Shown: positions 18,716 to 28,019, counted from the first letter of the stretch. The stretch is DNA of 64,000 bases from Flavobacteriaceae bacterium YJPT1-3 (GCA_029866965.1 CP123444.1:2521501-2585500); one strand, 5' to 3'. The notes: generated from the letters alone by a model not told the origin. Program-made: numbers and translations.

Positions 18716-19473
18716 GAATCATCCCGGCCATCGATATCATTGAGGGCAAATGTGTGCGTCTCTCCAAAGGAGACTACGACACCAAGAAAATTTATAATGA
18801 GCATCCTTTAGAGGTCGCCAAATCCTTTGAAGATCACGGCATAAAACACCTGCATTTGGTGGATCTGGACGGCGCCAAGAGCAAGCATATTGTGAATCAC
18901 AAGATCCTGGAACAAATAGCAGAGAAAACGACCTTGCAAATTGATTTTGGAGGCGGACTCAAATCGGATGAGGATCTGCGGATCGCCTTTGAATCGGGCG
19001 CCCATCAAATCACCGGAGGCAGTATTGCCGTCAAAGATCCGGACACTTTTAAAAGCTGGTTGCTGCGCTATGGATCTGATCGTATTATTCTTGGAGCCGA
19101 TGTGCAAAATGAGCGCATTGCAGTAAACGGTTGGCAGGAGTCCAGCGAGCGAGAATTAGTGCCCTTTATTGAGGACTACCGTGCCCACGGGGTCTCCTAT
19201 GTAATTTGTACCGACATCAGTAAGGATGGGATGTTGGAAGGCCCAGCCTTTGATCTGTATCAAACGCTAATCGGTCAGTTTGCTGAAGATACACATGCCC
19301 AGGGTGGATCGCTTCCTCTCCGCTTGATCGCCAGTGGCGGGATCTCTCAGTTTGATGAACTTCCCAAACTGCAGGAGTTGGGCTGTGAAGGAGTGATCAT
19401 TGGTAAGGCGATCTATGAGCAGCGCATTAGCCTAAAAGAATTGGAAAAATACGTACTCGATTATGCTGACTAA
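18712..19473 (+). CDS. hisA: Phosphoribosylformimino-5-aminoimidazole carboxamide ribotide isomerase
   Basis: 253 residues, a (beta/alpha)8 barrel related to His[21 protein letters not shown] opens strand 1 with the catalytic Asp; [23 protein letters not shown] and ASGGIS mark the phosphate-binding loops and second Asp. It performs the Amadori isomerisation of ProFAR. Overlaps hisH by 4 bp and hisF by 11 bp. Confidence 0.96.
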   Translation: MRIIPAIDIIEGKCVRLSKGDYDTKKIYNEHPLEVAKSFEDHGIKHLHLVDLDGAKSKHIVNHKILEQIAEKTTLQIDFGGGLKSDEDLRIAFESGAHQITGGSIAVKDPDTFKSWLLRYGSDRIILGADVQNERIAVNGWQESSERELVPFIEDYRAHGVSYVICTDISKDGMLEGPAFDLYQTLIGQFAEDTHAQGGSLPLRLIASGGISQFDELPKLQELGCEGVIIGKAIYEQRISLKELEKYVLDYAD

Positions 19474-20218
19474 ACGAATAGTACCCTGCCTGGACATTAA
19501 GAACGGCCGCACGGTCAAGGGAGTCAATTTTGTGGACCTGCGTGATGCGGGCGATCCGGTGGAGCTGGCACGAAAGTACGCGGAGACCGGGGCTGATGAA
19601 CTGGTCTTTTTAGATATTTCAGCCACAGAAGAGCGGCGACGTACATTGGCTGATCTAGTGCTACGCGTAGCAGAACAGGTTAATATTCCGTTTACGGTGG
19701 GCGGTGGTATTTCATGTGTGGAGGATGTCGATATCTTGCTTCAAAATGGCGCAGATAAAGTATCGATCAATTCGGCAGCCGTCAAAAATCCGCAATTGAT
19801 CAATGAACTTGCCACCAAATTCGGTTCGCAATGCGTGGTGGTCGCTATTGACGCCAAACAAATTAAGGATCAATGGAAAGTGCATTTGGTAGGTGGGAAG
19901 GTGCCTACTGAACTGGATTTATTTGAATGGGCAAAAGAGGTAGAAGAGCGCGGTGCCGGGGAAATATTATTTACCTCTATGGATCATGACGGCACTAAAA
20001 ATGGGTTTGCGAACGAGGCGTTAAAAAAGTTGGGTAAAACCGTTAACATTCCCATCATCGCTAGTGGGGGCGCGGGTACTATGGAGCATTTTGCGGATAC
20101 CTTTCTGGAAGGAGAGTCCGATGCTGCCTTAGCGGCGAGTGTGTTTCATTTTCACGAGATCGATATTCCCGACCTCAAACACTACTTAAAATCGAAGGGT
20201 TTGGCCATTCGAACTTAA
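19463..20218 (+). CDS. hisF: Imidazole glycerol phosphate synthase, cyclase subunit
   Basis: 251 residues. [17 protein letters not shown] contains the catalytic Asp11-type residue, with [29 protein letters not shown] and IASGGAGT at barrel loops. With HisH it forms IGP and AICAR, linking histidine to purine synthesis. Overlaps hisA by 11 bp. Confidence 0.97.
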   Translation: MLTKRIVPCLDIKNGRTVKGVNFVDLRDAGDPVELARKYAETGADELVFLDISATEERRRTLADLVLRVAEQVNIPFTVGGGISCVEDVDILLQNGADKVSINSAAVKNPQLINELATKFGSQCVVVAIDAKQIKDQWKVHLVGGKVPTELDLFEWAKEVEERGAGEILFTSMDHDGTKNGFANEALKKLGKTVNIPIIASGGAGTMEHFADTFLEGESDAALAASVFHFHEIDIPDLKHYLKSKGLAIRT

Positions 20219-20228
20219 ATACAATAGA

Positions 20229-20846
20229 ATGATGAATTTAAAATTCAATAAGGACGGACTCATTCCGGCCATCATACAGGATGCACAAACGCATGTCGTG
20301 CTTATGTTGGGCTATATGAATCAGGAGGCTTACGATCAAACGATCGCAACAGGACGCGTAACCTTTTACAGTCGGAGTAAACAGCGTTTATGGACTAAAG
20401 GAGAAGAGAGCGGGAATTTTCTAGAGGTTGTTCAAATCCAGAATGATTGTGATCAGGATAGTTTACTGATCCAGGCGAATCCGGCAGGCCCCGTATGTCA
20501 TACGGGTAGCGATACCTGCTGGGACAATGAGAATACCTCCGATTTTGGTTTTTTAAGCCAGCTCGAAGCCATTATCGAAAGGCGTAAAGAACAGGCTGCC
20601 CTGCCTTTAGAAGAGCGAAAGGAAAAGAGTAGCTATGTTGTTTCTCTTTTTGATAAAGGGATCAATAAAATCGCCCAAAAGGTAGGTGAGGAGGCCATCG
20701 AAACGGTCATTGAAGCCAAAGATGATAACGAATCGCTCTTTCTGAATGAAAGTGCCGATCTTCTGTTTCATTACTTGATACTGCTTCAGGCTAAGGGCTA
20801 TCAGCTTAGCGATATCGTTGCTGTTCTAAAGGAGAGACACCGTTAA
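20229..20846 (+). CDS. hisIE: Bifunctional phosphoribosyl-AMP cyclohydrolase / phosphoribosyl-ATP pyrophosphatase
   Basis: 205 residues. N-terminal HisI (about 1-110): MLGYMNQEAYDQT, FYSRSKQRLWTKGE, zinc ligands in the NDCDQDS and GPVCHTGSDTCW motifs. C-terminal HisE (about 115-205): YVVSLFDKGINKIAQKVGEEAIE and the MazG-type helices with NESADLLFHYLILL. It carries out steps 2 and 3 of the pathway. Last gene of the operon; the his set is complete here. Confidence 0.96.
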   Translation: MMNLKFNKDGLIPAIIQDAQTHVVLMLGYMNQEAYDQTIATGRVTFYSRSKQRLWTKGEESGNFLEVVQIQNDCDQDSLLIQANPAGPVCHTGSDTCWDNENTSDFGFLSQLEAIIERRKEQAALPLEERKEKSSYVVSLFDKGINKIAQKVGEEAIETVIEAKDDNESLFLNESADLLFHYLILLQAKGYQLSDIVAVLKERHR

Positions 20847-20859
20847 AGGTGTGCAGATT

Positions 20860-22221
20860 TTATAACGGCTCGACAACCAGCTTTATACTTTGCTCTTCAT
20901 CATCAAAATAGATGAACGAATAGAATTGTGAAGTGAAACCCACACTGACCTTTTCGTATTTATCGTTATCGAGTAAAAGTTCGCGTATGTATTTCCGGGG
21001 TAACTTGTCGTATACCGGGGTGGCGTTGGTGTTATTGAGCAATACGTTATCAGGATCAATGGTAATGGTCACCGGATAAGGCTGGGCGTAATCAAATTTC
21101 TTCTTCTGATTATTTCGAATGGGCGTAACTACGTTGTTGTACGGATCCAAATTGAAAAAAGACATGGAATAATTGTAGTTATTGGCCATGGAAGTGGGAT
21201 CAATGTAGTTCAGCACGAGAATACTGGAGCCATCCACGCCTGCATTCACCGCAATGGTAGGTGCGTATTTCGACCGACTTGCATTCTCGGCAAGGACCTG
21301 AGCACGTTTAAAGTACTCAATATTATCTTTCAGGTCGTTTAGTCTAATCTCTTTGGTAATGGAATTGTCTTCTAAATTGGTCACTGTTATTTTAAAATCG
21401 TCCTCGCTTACCTGAAATTGATACAGCTGATTGGCTAATACGTAGCTGTTAAAATCATCTACAGATGCTATAACACCGGCTTGTTGCTCCCGCAAGTCTA
21501 GTTTCGGTTTATCCTCAGTTAGATCGATAGTTAGGATACGGGTGCGAGCTTCTTTTTTATCATCCAGCGTATACACTAACTTATTTTGATAGAGGTAAGC
21601 TTTCCGTTCATTGGCTGAATTCCCCTCTATATAGGTCATGCTGGGAATAATGATACTGGGTTGACTGCTGAAAATGTCCTGTATCTCGTCCGCTTGTCGT
21701 TCTGGAATGACCACGTTGTAAGTGCTTACCCCGGAGGTACTTTTGAGTTGAACCACTTGAATACGTCGCTTTCTTCTGTTGTAGCTGACCATGACCGTAG
21801 ATTGATCATCCCGAAACATCTGAAATCCACTGTCCAAATTGCTGATTTTCTTCCGTTTGGCAGTACCTGCATCCAACTGATAGTCGATCATGCTGATTTG
21901 ATTGTCGTGAAGCACCACACAACTGTAAATAGAATCATTGGCGTGAAAGGCAATGGACTTGGGAATCTTTTTAAAGGCTACCTCTTTCAGCAGATAGATT
22001 TTTCCCTCCGGATTGGTGACAAAGCCGTTGAGTTTATAATTGTCGGTTTTATTGTCTTTGGTAACTGCTTGATTGAAGGTCCATTGTTGATCAATGTCGC
22101 CGGAAAAGGTAGACTCCATCTCTTCCTCCGGACTCAACACAATAATGTTGGTCTTCTGTGACAGACCTCCCCACACTAGAGACAAACAAAATAAAAATGT
22201 TAGGTAATATTTATAAATCAT
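20860..22221 (-). CDS. Secreted protein of unknown function
   Basis: About 453 residues with an N-terminal signal peptide (YYLTFLFCLSLVWGG then S-Q). I chose ATG 22221; the open frame also allows TTG 22230. No family recognised. The mature part is rich in beta-strand-like stretches, mixes Asp/Asn-rich turns (DKKEAR, DPYNNVV) and looks like repeated strand-turn units as in a propeller, consistent with an envelope or periplasmic protein. It converges on hisIE with a 13 bp gap and stands alone. Confidence 0.65.
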   Translation of the reverse strand: MIYKYYLTFLFCLSLVWGGLSQKTNIIVLSPEEEMESTFSGDIDQQWTFNQAVTKDNKTDNYKLNGFVTNPEGKIYLLKEVAFKKIPKSIAFHANDSIYSCVVLHDNQISMIDYQLDAGTAKRKKISNLDSGFQMFRDDQSTVMVSYNRRKRRIQVVQLKSTSGVSTYNVVIPERQADEIQDIFSSQPSIIIPSMTYIEGNSANERKAYLYQNKLVYTLDDKKEARTRILTIDLTEDKPKLDLREQQAGVIASVDDFNSYVLANQLYQFQVSEDDFKITVTNLEDNSITKEIRLNDLKDNIEYFKRAQVLAENASRSKYAPTIAVNAGVDGSSILVLNYIDPTSMANNYNYSMSFFNLDPYNNVVTPIRNNQKKKFDYAQPYPVTITIDPDNVLLNNTNATPVYDKLPRKYIRELLLDNDKYEKVSVGFTSQFYSFIYFDDEEQSIKLVVEPL

Positions 22222-22349
22222 GCTAAGCAATTTGCCGACAAAATAAGCAATCCTTTTAAATTGAGCTCAAGCTACTTACCACCAGACCACAAATACTTTT
22301 TCAATGGCTTTCCCAGCTCGGGAGATCCAAATCAAAGGAGACTGTTTCC

Positions 22350-23117
22350 TTAGATGTCGTAGATGTATTTCCTGGAGCACAGTCCAGTGATCCATCCAGA
22401 GTAATTTCTTAGGAGGATCAAGTGGCCAATCATTTTTGTAGGGAAGGTAAAATTGGGCATTTTTAAAAAAGGATCTTCTAATTGCTCCATGCGCAACCAG
22501 TAGCCTTGAGTGCAGGCTGCATTCAGGGGTCGGATTAAGGGAGCGGAAGGCACAGGACGTTTCTGTTCCTGATTCCAGGGAGTGAACAAATGCGCTTTAA
22601 AGTAGACGCGATTTTGAATCGCTTGACTCTCTAGACCATAATGTTGTAACGCATTCTTGCTTTCCTCGGTATAAATCAATGGTAATTGATGATTTTTGAT
22701 CTTGTCCAACTTGGTAAAGAACATATCCTTGCGGTTGGGGCCCACCAAACGATGAATAGGTTCGGTGATGTTGGGATCGATACAGTAGAACTTAAAGGTA
22801 TGCTCTACATGATATACTTTATGTGCATGTTCTGCGGAGTGGTCTAAACGTTTATCGCGTACAATAAAATCAATTTCGCCCAAGGTTTTTTTCTGACGTT
22901 TGATCTGCAAACCGTGCACTACCAATTCAAAATCAGGATGCGCTTCGATCAGTGCTTTAAAGCAATATTCTAATCGCTGCCCCAGACGAATGCCCTCCGG
23001 CGCTTCTGCGGTTGTGGAGATTTTCTCTGCTAATTGCGGAAGCACAAACTGCTGTACCCCAAATTGTTCCTCTTTCCAGAGCAAGGGAGTCTGCAGGTAA
23101 GCGGGTAATAATAGCAT
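22350..23117 (-). CDS. DUF1853-family protein
   Basis: About 255 residues after choosing ATG 23117. The open frame begins at 23195, but those extra 26 residues overlap the upstream gene and lie above a -7 promoter box at 23121-23128, so the shorter form is preferred. PAYLQTPLLW, TLGEIDFIVRD and VYHVEHTFKFY are characteristic of DUF1853. The conserved Asp, Glu and Lys in those motifs are reminiscent of a PD-(D/E)XK nuclease core, an inference only. Function unknown. Confidence 0.75.
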   Translation of the reverse strand: MLLLPAYLQTPLLWKEEQFGVQQFVLPQLAEKISTTAEAPEGIRLGQRLEYCFKALIEAHPDFELVVHGLQIKRQKKTLGEIDFIVRDKRLDHSAEHAHKVYHVEHTFKFYCIDPNITEPIHRLVGPNRKDMFFTKLDKIKNHQLPLIYTEESKNALQHYGLESQAIQNRVYFKAHLFTPWNQEQKRPVPSAPLIRPLNAACTQGYWLRMEQLEDPFLKMPNFTFPTKMIGHLILLRNYSGWITGLCSRKYIYDI

Positions 23118-23120
23118 GCA

Positions 23121-23128
23121 CAAAGGTA
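23121..23128 (-). promoter_or_regulatory. -7 box TACCTTTG abutting the DUF1853 start
   Basis: Minus-strand TACCTTTG ends only 3 nt before ATG 23117; transcription would start at or next to the ATG. Lies just beyond the coding end of the upstream membrane-protein gene. Confidence 0.5.
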
Positions 23129-23152
23129 TGTGCTGCTGCTCAGTTGAAAAAG

Positions 23153-23584
23153 TTAATGAATCCAGCCTCGCTTCTGGGCAGAAATACTGAACCAAAGTAA
23201 AGCGGCGCTTGCGAGAACCACGAGTAAGGGCAAGACAGCTGCAGTAGCGCCCAATACTCCAATGGCATCGGTCAGGAATAGATTATACACATTTTGCACC
23301 ACTACGGCGGCCAGAGAAATCCCAAAGAAAACCACTGCCCATTGCTTGCGAAGTAATAAGGCGATACATCCGGCGAGCCCGCTAAAGACGGCTATGGCAA
23401 AAACGGTCATAAACCAGCCCGGAAGATTTTCGTAAAGAGGCTGCTGCTCAGCAGGCATAGCCTCAATCATTTCATCAGTTATATTGAGCTGAGCAAAATA
23501 CTGAATGACTCCAAGCAGATTCCAGACCAATGCCGTCACGCTAATGATCCAGTACCAACGCGGAAGATTGTTGGAAGTAGTCAT
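23153..23584 (-). CDS. Small four-helix membrane protein
   Basis: 143 residues with four hydrophobic segments at about 10-28 (WYWIISVTALVWNLLGVI), 55-75, 80-100 and 108-130. No enzyme motif. Similar short proteins are common uncharacterised inner-membrane proteins in Flavobacteria. It diverges from the TruA-like gene across 43 bp. Confidence 0.7.
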   Translation of the reverse strand: MTTSNNLPRWYWIISVTALVWNLLGVIQYFAQLNITDEMIEAMPAEQQPLYENLPGWFMTVFAIAVFSGLAGCIALLLRKQWAVVFFGISLAAVVVQNVYNLFLTDAIGVLGATAAVLPLLVVLASAALLWFSISAQKRGWIH

Positions 23585-23627
23585 AATTATCGGTTTAGGT
23601 TTACACGAATGTAAGTATTTTTACCAG

Positions 23628-24410
23628 ATGTTTGAAAAACGCTTCTACTACCTTTTCGAACTGCAATACCTTGGTTTTCGGTATCACGGTTGGCAGAAAC
23701 AACCGGATGTATTAACGGTTGAACGCATGGTGGGCCGTACCCTGGCCTATGTTTTAGGGCATAAAAATTTTAAAACGCTGGCCATTGGAAGAACTGACGC
23801 TAAAGTCTCCGTCAATCATACATATGTGGAGCTTTTCCTAAAAGACGATGCGTTGGAACCCGGCTTTCTGGAATTGTTTAATAAAAACCTTCCGCAAGAT
23901 ATTCGGGCCTTGTCGATGGAAGAGGTGACGGCCGACTTTAATCTGATGGAGTCAGCGCTGGAGAAGGAGTATCTCTACCTTTTCGCGAATGCCATTAGCA
24001 TGCATCCTTTTGCAGCTCCGTTGATGATCAACAAGACGGAACCCTTAGATATCGAGCTCATGCAGAAAGCAGCGAGGTTATTTGAAGGGACCCACGATTT
24101 TAGATCATACTGCTATAAACCCAAACCGACCACACAAACCGTGCTAAGCATATCTCGATCAGAAATCGTTATCAATGATCTCTATCAGGCGAATTTCTTC
24201 CCGGATGAGTCCTATATCTTCCGAGTGATCGGACAGGGCTTTAAGCGACATCAGGTTCGTTTGATGATGGGGATGCTTTTCGATATTGGAAATGGAAGTG
24301 CCTCTATGGACGATCTCAAAGAAAGCTTAGCCCTGGATTCTTCTATCCACCTCAGCCATATAGCGCCGCCAAGCGGCCTTCTTTTAAACCAGGTACGCAT
24401 CAAGCGTTAA
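23628..24410 (+). CDS. TruA-like tRNA pseudouridine synthase
   Basis: 260 residues from ATG 23628; the frame opens earlier at 23505, but those 41 residues overlap the divergent gene and lack family features. FELQYLGFRYHGWQKQP and the catalytic Asp motif AIGRTDAKVS (usually GRTDAGVHA) identify the TruA fold; C-terminal HQVRLMMGML matches the RNA-binding end. TruA modifies U38-40 of tRNA. The altered residues after the catalytic Asp (KVSVNHT in place of GVHA) mark a divergent branch, so the substrate could differ. Confidence 0.8.
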   Translation: MFEKRFYYLFELQYLGFRYHGWQKQPDVLTVERMVGRTLAYVLGHKNFKTLAIGRTDAKVSVNHTYVELFLKDDALEPGFLELFNKNLPQDIRALSMEEVTADFNLMESALEKEYLYLFANAISMHPFAAPLMINKTEPLDIELMQKAARLFEGTHDFRSYCYKPKPTTQTVLSISRSEIVINDLYQANFFPDESYIFRVIGQGFKRHQVRLMMGMLFDIGNGSASMDDLKESLALDSSIHLSHIAPPSGLLLNQVRIKR

Positions 24411-24449
24411 TTATTTTAAGGGATTTCAAACGATTTAACAGGGCCTTAA

Positions 24450-24486
24450 GTTAAAGGCTTCCCAGAAGCCGTTAAACCTCGTTAAA
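24450..24486 (+). promoter_or_regulatory. GTTAAA direct repeats and a short hairpin upstream of the secreted protein
   Basis: GTTAAA at 24450, 24471 and 24481; the last two are exactly 10 bp apart (one helical turn). Between the first and second lies GGCTTC-CCA-GAAGCC. Possible activator site for the gene at 24548; no TAnnTTTG box follows. Confidence 0.3.
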
Positions 24487-24547
24487 GTCATGGACAGAGC
24501 GTATTGCAGGCCTATATTAGTGTCAGTATTAATCTAAAAACAATTAT

Positions 24548-25090
24548 ATGAAACGCATAGCAGTAGTATTAGGACTTGCAATAGCAACCACAGGATTTGC
24601 ACAAGAAAAAGAAACTATAGACCGCAATGTTGAGGTCACCAAGGAGACAAAAACCATGAAGGTAAAGGTCAACAACGATGACGCTCGTAAAATGAAAGTT
24701 ACCGCTGAATCAAAAACACCGGTGATGTTATCCAATGACGATAAGAATCAAATTAATCAAAGTCGGGTAGAAGCCCCATCAAAAGTTACGGTAAGTACAG
24801 CTACCGATGTTGATGGAGATTCCTGGTACGATAAAATGACCAGTTCTACTTTTTATACCTTTAATGAGCAAAAGTATTTGCTGACCAAAAATGATTATGG
24901 ATTCAAGATGACTGCAGAGGGTCAGGACGACATGAAAGTCTACAAGACCAACCAGAATAATTATTACATTTTTGAGTCGGATAACCGTAATGGAGTAGGG
25001 TATTTTGATGCTAATGGAAATTTCATTGTAGAGTATTATGACTATGATGAAACCGAAGTCAAAAAAGAAACTTACATGCCAAACATGTAA
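24548..25090 (+). CDS. Secreted hypothetical protein
   Basis: 180 residues. Signal peptide MKRIAVVLGLAIATTGFAQ with a cleavage after AQ. The mature N-terminal third is Lys/Thr/Val-rich (EVTKETKTMKVKVNNDDARK); the C-terminal half is Asp/Asn/Tyr-rich (DNRNGVGYFDANGNFIVEYY). No family recognised. Single-gene unit: GTTAAA repeats upstream and a strong terminator directly after suggest separate, regulated expression. Its 137-bp upstream region has nothing else recognisable. Confidence 0.65.
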   Translation: MKRIAVVLGLAIATTGFAQEKETIDRNVEVTKETKTMKVKVNNDDARKMKVTAESKTPVMLSNDDKNQINQSRVEAPSKVTVSTATDVDGDSWYDKMTSSTFYTFNEQKYLLTKNDYGFKMTAEGQDDMKVYKTNQNNYYIFESDNRNGVGYFDANGNFIVEYYDYDETEVKKETYMPNM

Positions 25091-25107
25091 TTCTTTAAAC
25101 CGACAGT

Positions 25108-25141
25108 AAAAAAAAGCACCGTAAATCGGTGCTTTTTTTTT
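25108..25141 (+). terminator. Intrinsic terminator
   Basis: AAAAAAAAGCACCG / CGGTGCTTTTTTTT, 14 bp with loop TAAAT, immediately after the secreted-protein gene. Confidence 0.92.
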
Positions 25142-25251
25142 GCCCACCTTTAACACTTAGGCGGTCAGCTTTAATAGTTCATTAACCCTGAAAACCCTTG
25201 CTATCACTTATCTTATATATAGTTAAGTTTAATTAAGTTATAATTCAATAT

Positions 25252-25800
25252 ATGAAGAAGAGAATAGCCATTTTGGCAACAGACGGATTTGAAGAAAGTG
25301 AATTAAAATCTCCTAAAGAAGCGATGGAAAAAGAAAATTTCCAGGTGGATATTGTGAGTTTAAATAAAGGAACCATTAAAGCTTGGGCTGATGGAAATTG
25401 GTCTAATGACTACCAAGTGGACTATACGCTAGATGAGGTTAGTGCAAAAGATTATAATGCTTTGGTACTACCGGGTGGCGTAATTAATCCCGATAAACTG
25501 CGTAGAGAAGAAAATGCGCTCATCTTTGTGCGTGATTTCTTTAAGCAAAGTAAACCAGTAGCAGCCATCTGCCACGCGCCATGGACCCTGATTAGTGCTG
25601 ATGTAGTAAAAGGAAGAACTATGACCTCATTCAATTCTATTAAAGACGATTTGCAGAATGCAGGCGCCTTATGGGTAGATCAGGAAGTGGTTGTTGATGA
25701 AGCTCTGGTAACCAGTCGTAATCCTAACGATTTACCAGCCTTTAATGATAAACTAATCGAAGAGATTAGAGAAGGGAAGCATGAATTGCAACATGCCTAA
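25252..25800 (+). CDS. DJ-1/PfpI-family type 1 glutamine amidotransferase-like protein
   Basis: 182 residues. Fold and active site of the PfpI/YhbO/DJ-1 group: N-terminal IAILATDGFEESEL with the conserved Glu, VLPGGVINPDKLR, and the nucleophile-elbow Cys/His in AAICHAPWTL (Cys about residue 107). Members act as glyoxalase/deglycase or stress chaperones; family literature disputes the deglycase assignment. It is AT-rich upstream and closed by a terminator, so probably a single-gene unit. Confidence 0.88.
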   Translation: MKKRIAILATDGFEESELKSPKEAMEKENFQVDIVSLNKGTIKAWADGNWSNDYQVDYTLDEVSAKDYNALVLPGGVINPDKLRREENALIFVRDFFKQSKPVAAICHAPWTLISADVVKGRTMTSFNSIKDDLQNAGALWVDQEVVVDEALVTSRNPNDLPAFNDKLIEEIREGKHELQHA

Positions 25801-25831
25801 TTTTGCAATAGATTGATTGTTTGATTGATTG

Positions 25832-25865
25832 GAAAAAGTCACCTTTATGGTGGCTTTTTCTTTTT
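25832..25865 (+). terminator. Intrinsic terminator
   Basis: GAAAAAGTCACC / GGTGGCTTTTTC, 12 bp with one G-U, loop TTTAT, then T5. Ends just before the DUF2461 start. Confidence 0.88.
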
Positions 25866-25878
25866 ACCGAGTAACTTT

Positions 25879-26616
25879 ATGACTATGATTCCAGAAACCC
25901 TGTTCCCCTTTCTACATGCGCTAGCCGAGAATAACAATAAAGCATGGTTGGATGAGAACAGATTCTTATACCTTCATCAGGAGAAACAGCTTAAGCATTG
26001 CTACCAATACTTGATGAATGGCTTGAATGAGCAGGATAAGATAGAACGCTTCAAGATTTTTAGAATCAACAGGGATATCCGCTTCAGTAAGAACAAAAGC
26101 CCTTACAATAAACATCGAAGTGTACGTTTTATCCGTTCCGGCGCAGACCGAAGAGGAAGTTATTATTTACGCTAGGAACCCGGAAACTCCAGAGTCGCCG
26201 GTGGATTCTTTGGACCCGAACCTAAAGACCTGCTACGCATTCGTAAAGAACTGGAGTTGGATGTATCGGACTTGAAGGCCATTCTTCAGGAAGATACCGT
26301 ACCGCTCAATAAGTCCAATACTGCTGACGATCGCAGGCTCGCTTTCGCGAAAGCGTACCCGGAAGGATTAGTCGCTAGAGATAAGGTCAAGACTGCTCCC
26401 AAAGGCTTTGATCGCAATCATCCGGAGATCGAGTACCTGCGTCACCGAAGCTTTTTTCTACAGCACAGCTTTACCGACGAGGAAGTTCTTGCAAAAGACT
26501 TCTTAGATCGTGTACTGGTTTATTTCCGAAGTCTACGTCCTTTTCTGGATTATATGAGCGAAGTATTGACCACTGATCTAAACGGCGTTTCGCTGCTGGA
26601 TCCTCAGGAAGAATGA
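25879..26616 (+). pseudogene. DUF2461 gene interrupted by an in-frame amber codon
   Basis: Both halves read in one frame. The N-terminal half ends RGSYYLR at TAG 26173-26175; the sequence continues without shift as EPGNSRVAGGFFGPEPKD, the usual DUF2461 motif (the intact family reads YYLx-xPGxSxxAGGxF). No insertion or deletion is needed, so a single base change made the stop (the family has a hydrophobic residue there). The remaining half is a complete 245-residue protein's length in total with no further damage, pointing to recent inactivation, a sequencing error, or readthrough. The palindrome at 26341 lies in the second half. Overlaps the convergent kinase gene by 13 bp. Confidence 0.85.
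26341..26354. repeat. Palindrome GCTTTCGCGAAAGC (perfect, 16-bp form)
   Basis: Extends to CGCTTTCGCGAAAGCG (26340-26355). In the DUF2461 pseudogene, read as AFAKA. Confidence 0.85.
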
Positions 26617-27779
26617 ACCACTTCAATATTGGGGAGGAAGACCGTAAGCGTGGTTCCGCTTTCCTCGCTGGTCAGGAATGAAATATCACCACCATGGGTC
26701 TCGGTGATGAGCTTGGAGATGTAGGTGCCCAACCCGGTCCCTTTCTCTTTTCCGGAGGTGGTATACTTCTCAAAAAACGTTTGGCGAATGCTTTCAGGAA
26801 TGGCCCCGTAATTGTGGAGTTCAATACGAAGTCCGGTGTCGGTATTGATCTTAAGTGCAATAGGCTCGCCTTCGGGTGAGGCCTCTAGCGCATTCCCTAA
26901 TAAATTATGGATCAGCCGTTTTATGTAGAACTCATCGGCTTTGATCTCCAATTGTGTAGACTCTACCTCTATGGATTTATCATTAAGGTAGGTTTTGATT
27001 TCAATGTCTTTTTGGATAGCTAGGTTGGCCCAATCAAAAAATTCATTTTGAAGCAGCGCCATCAAATTGAAAGGCTTGATATCGAGCTCGTAATCGCCCT
27101 TTTCCATAAGTACGTAATCTTTGGAAGCTTTGAGGAGATTTAGCGTATCGTAGCCAATATCCTTGATCATTTTTACCCATTTGAGTTGCTGCTCATTCAA
27201 ATCAGAGTGCATTAGAATATCGGCAATGGAAACAATGGCACCCAGATTGTTACGCATGCCGTGCTCTGCAAGATCACTGGCTGATTCCTGCACGCGAATT
27301 TTTTCTTCCAACAGGTCTATGGTGTCCTGAAGGCTTTGCAGGGCATCTGAAACTTCACTGGAACGAATGACAAAGGTCATTTTTCGCGGCTCGTCCTTTT
27401 TATTTTTGATGTAGGCGGCATTAGTGACGATCTCAAAGGTGTCGCCATGGCGATCTTTCACATTCCAACGTCCCTTAAGTTCGTATTTTTTAGCAAAGAA
27501 CTCATCGTGCAAATGTTCCAGATTCGCTCTGTGTTCTTGAGGCACCACCATGGTAAAGGGCTGTCCCAGCAATTCTTCTCGCGTATAGCCGTAATTTTTA
27601 CAATAGCGCTCATTGACGTCAGTGAATTGTCCTTGTTCGTTAGTGATACAAATGGCTATCGGCATATGATCGAACAACTTGTAGGAGAGGTCTTGATTGC
27701 TCTCAAACGCGCTCTTCACCAGCTCAAGATCTTGCGCTGCCTTATTGTATTGACCGTGTTGTGGTTGATTTGCTGCCAT
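26604..27779 (-). CDS. PAS-domain sensor histidine kinase
   Basis: 391 residues, soluble (no membrane segment). A PAS sensor domain (about 32-140) with ICITNEQGQFTDVNERYCKNYGYTREEL-type core is followed by a coiled coil, a phospho-acceptor region SDLAEHGMRNNLGAI (His 173) and a HATPase domain: N box LIHNLLGNALEASP, a degenerate G1 (HNYGAIP lacks the usual DxG), G2 KGTGLGTYI. The H box (HGMRNNL, not HELRTPL) and G1 depart from the classical HisKA pattern. No response-regulator gene is adjacent, so its partner is elsewhere. Confidence 0.85.
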   Translation of the reverse strand: MAANQPQHGQYNKAAQDLELVKSAFESNQDLSYKLFDHMPIAICITNEQGQFTDVNERYCKNYGYTREELLGQPFTMVVPQEHRANLEHLHDEFFAKKYELKGRWNVKDRHGDTFEIVTNAAYIKNKKDEPRKMTFVIRSSEVSDALQSLQDTIDLLEEKIRVQESASDLAEHGMRNNLGAIVSIADILMHSDLNEQQLKWVKMIKDIGYDTLNLLKASKDYVLMEKGDYELDIKPFNLMALLQNEFFDWANLAIQKDIEIKTYLNDKSIEVESTQLEIKADEFYIKRLIHNLLGNALEASPEGEPIALKINTDTGLRIELHNYGAIPESIRQTFFEKYTTSGKEKGTGLGTYISKLITETHGGDISFLTSEESGTTLTVFLPNIEVVHSS

Positions 27780-28019
27780 AAGCCTATAAGTTAATAAAAA
27801 TCAGATAAAAGTATTCGCTTATTGGATAGGTTAGCCACTTCTAATAAATTTTTAACAGCAAAAGCCTAAAATTTGTTGATTACTTTAATTTTTCCAGCTT
27901 TTGCGAGGGGTCGCGAAGTCTTATATTAGCCACGAGGGTCTTATTTTGGGGCTATAATCTGGATTAGCGAGTATCCATAACCTAATCAGGCGCTTAAACC
28001 CATCGATCTGAACAGTATT

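Noticed and set aside
20841-20880. Terminator between hisIE and the convergent gene
   Set aside because: Only a weak 6-bp CCGTTA/TAACGG pairing is present and it overlaps the hisIE end; not convincing.
23505-23627. Long N-terminal extension of the TruA-like gene
   Set aside because: It overlaps the divergent membrane-protein gene and lacks TruA features; the family start aligns with ATG 23628.
23975-23990. TTTTCGCGAATGC in the TruA-like gene, and CATTTCGCGAAGC at about 28826 in parE, as further palindrome copies
   Set aside because: Only the TTCGCGAA core is shared with several mismatches; too weak to count as members of the repeat family.
26257-26616. The second half of the DUF2461 region as a separate gene
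   Set aside because: It is in the same frame as the first half, separated only by TAG, and continues the family alignment without a start context; one gene broken by a nonsense codon is simpler.
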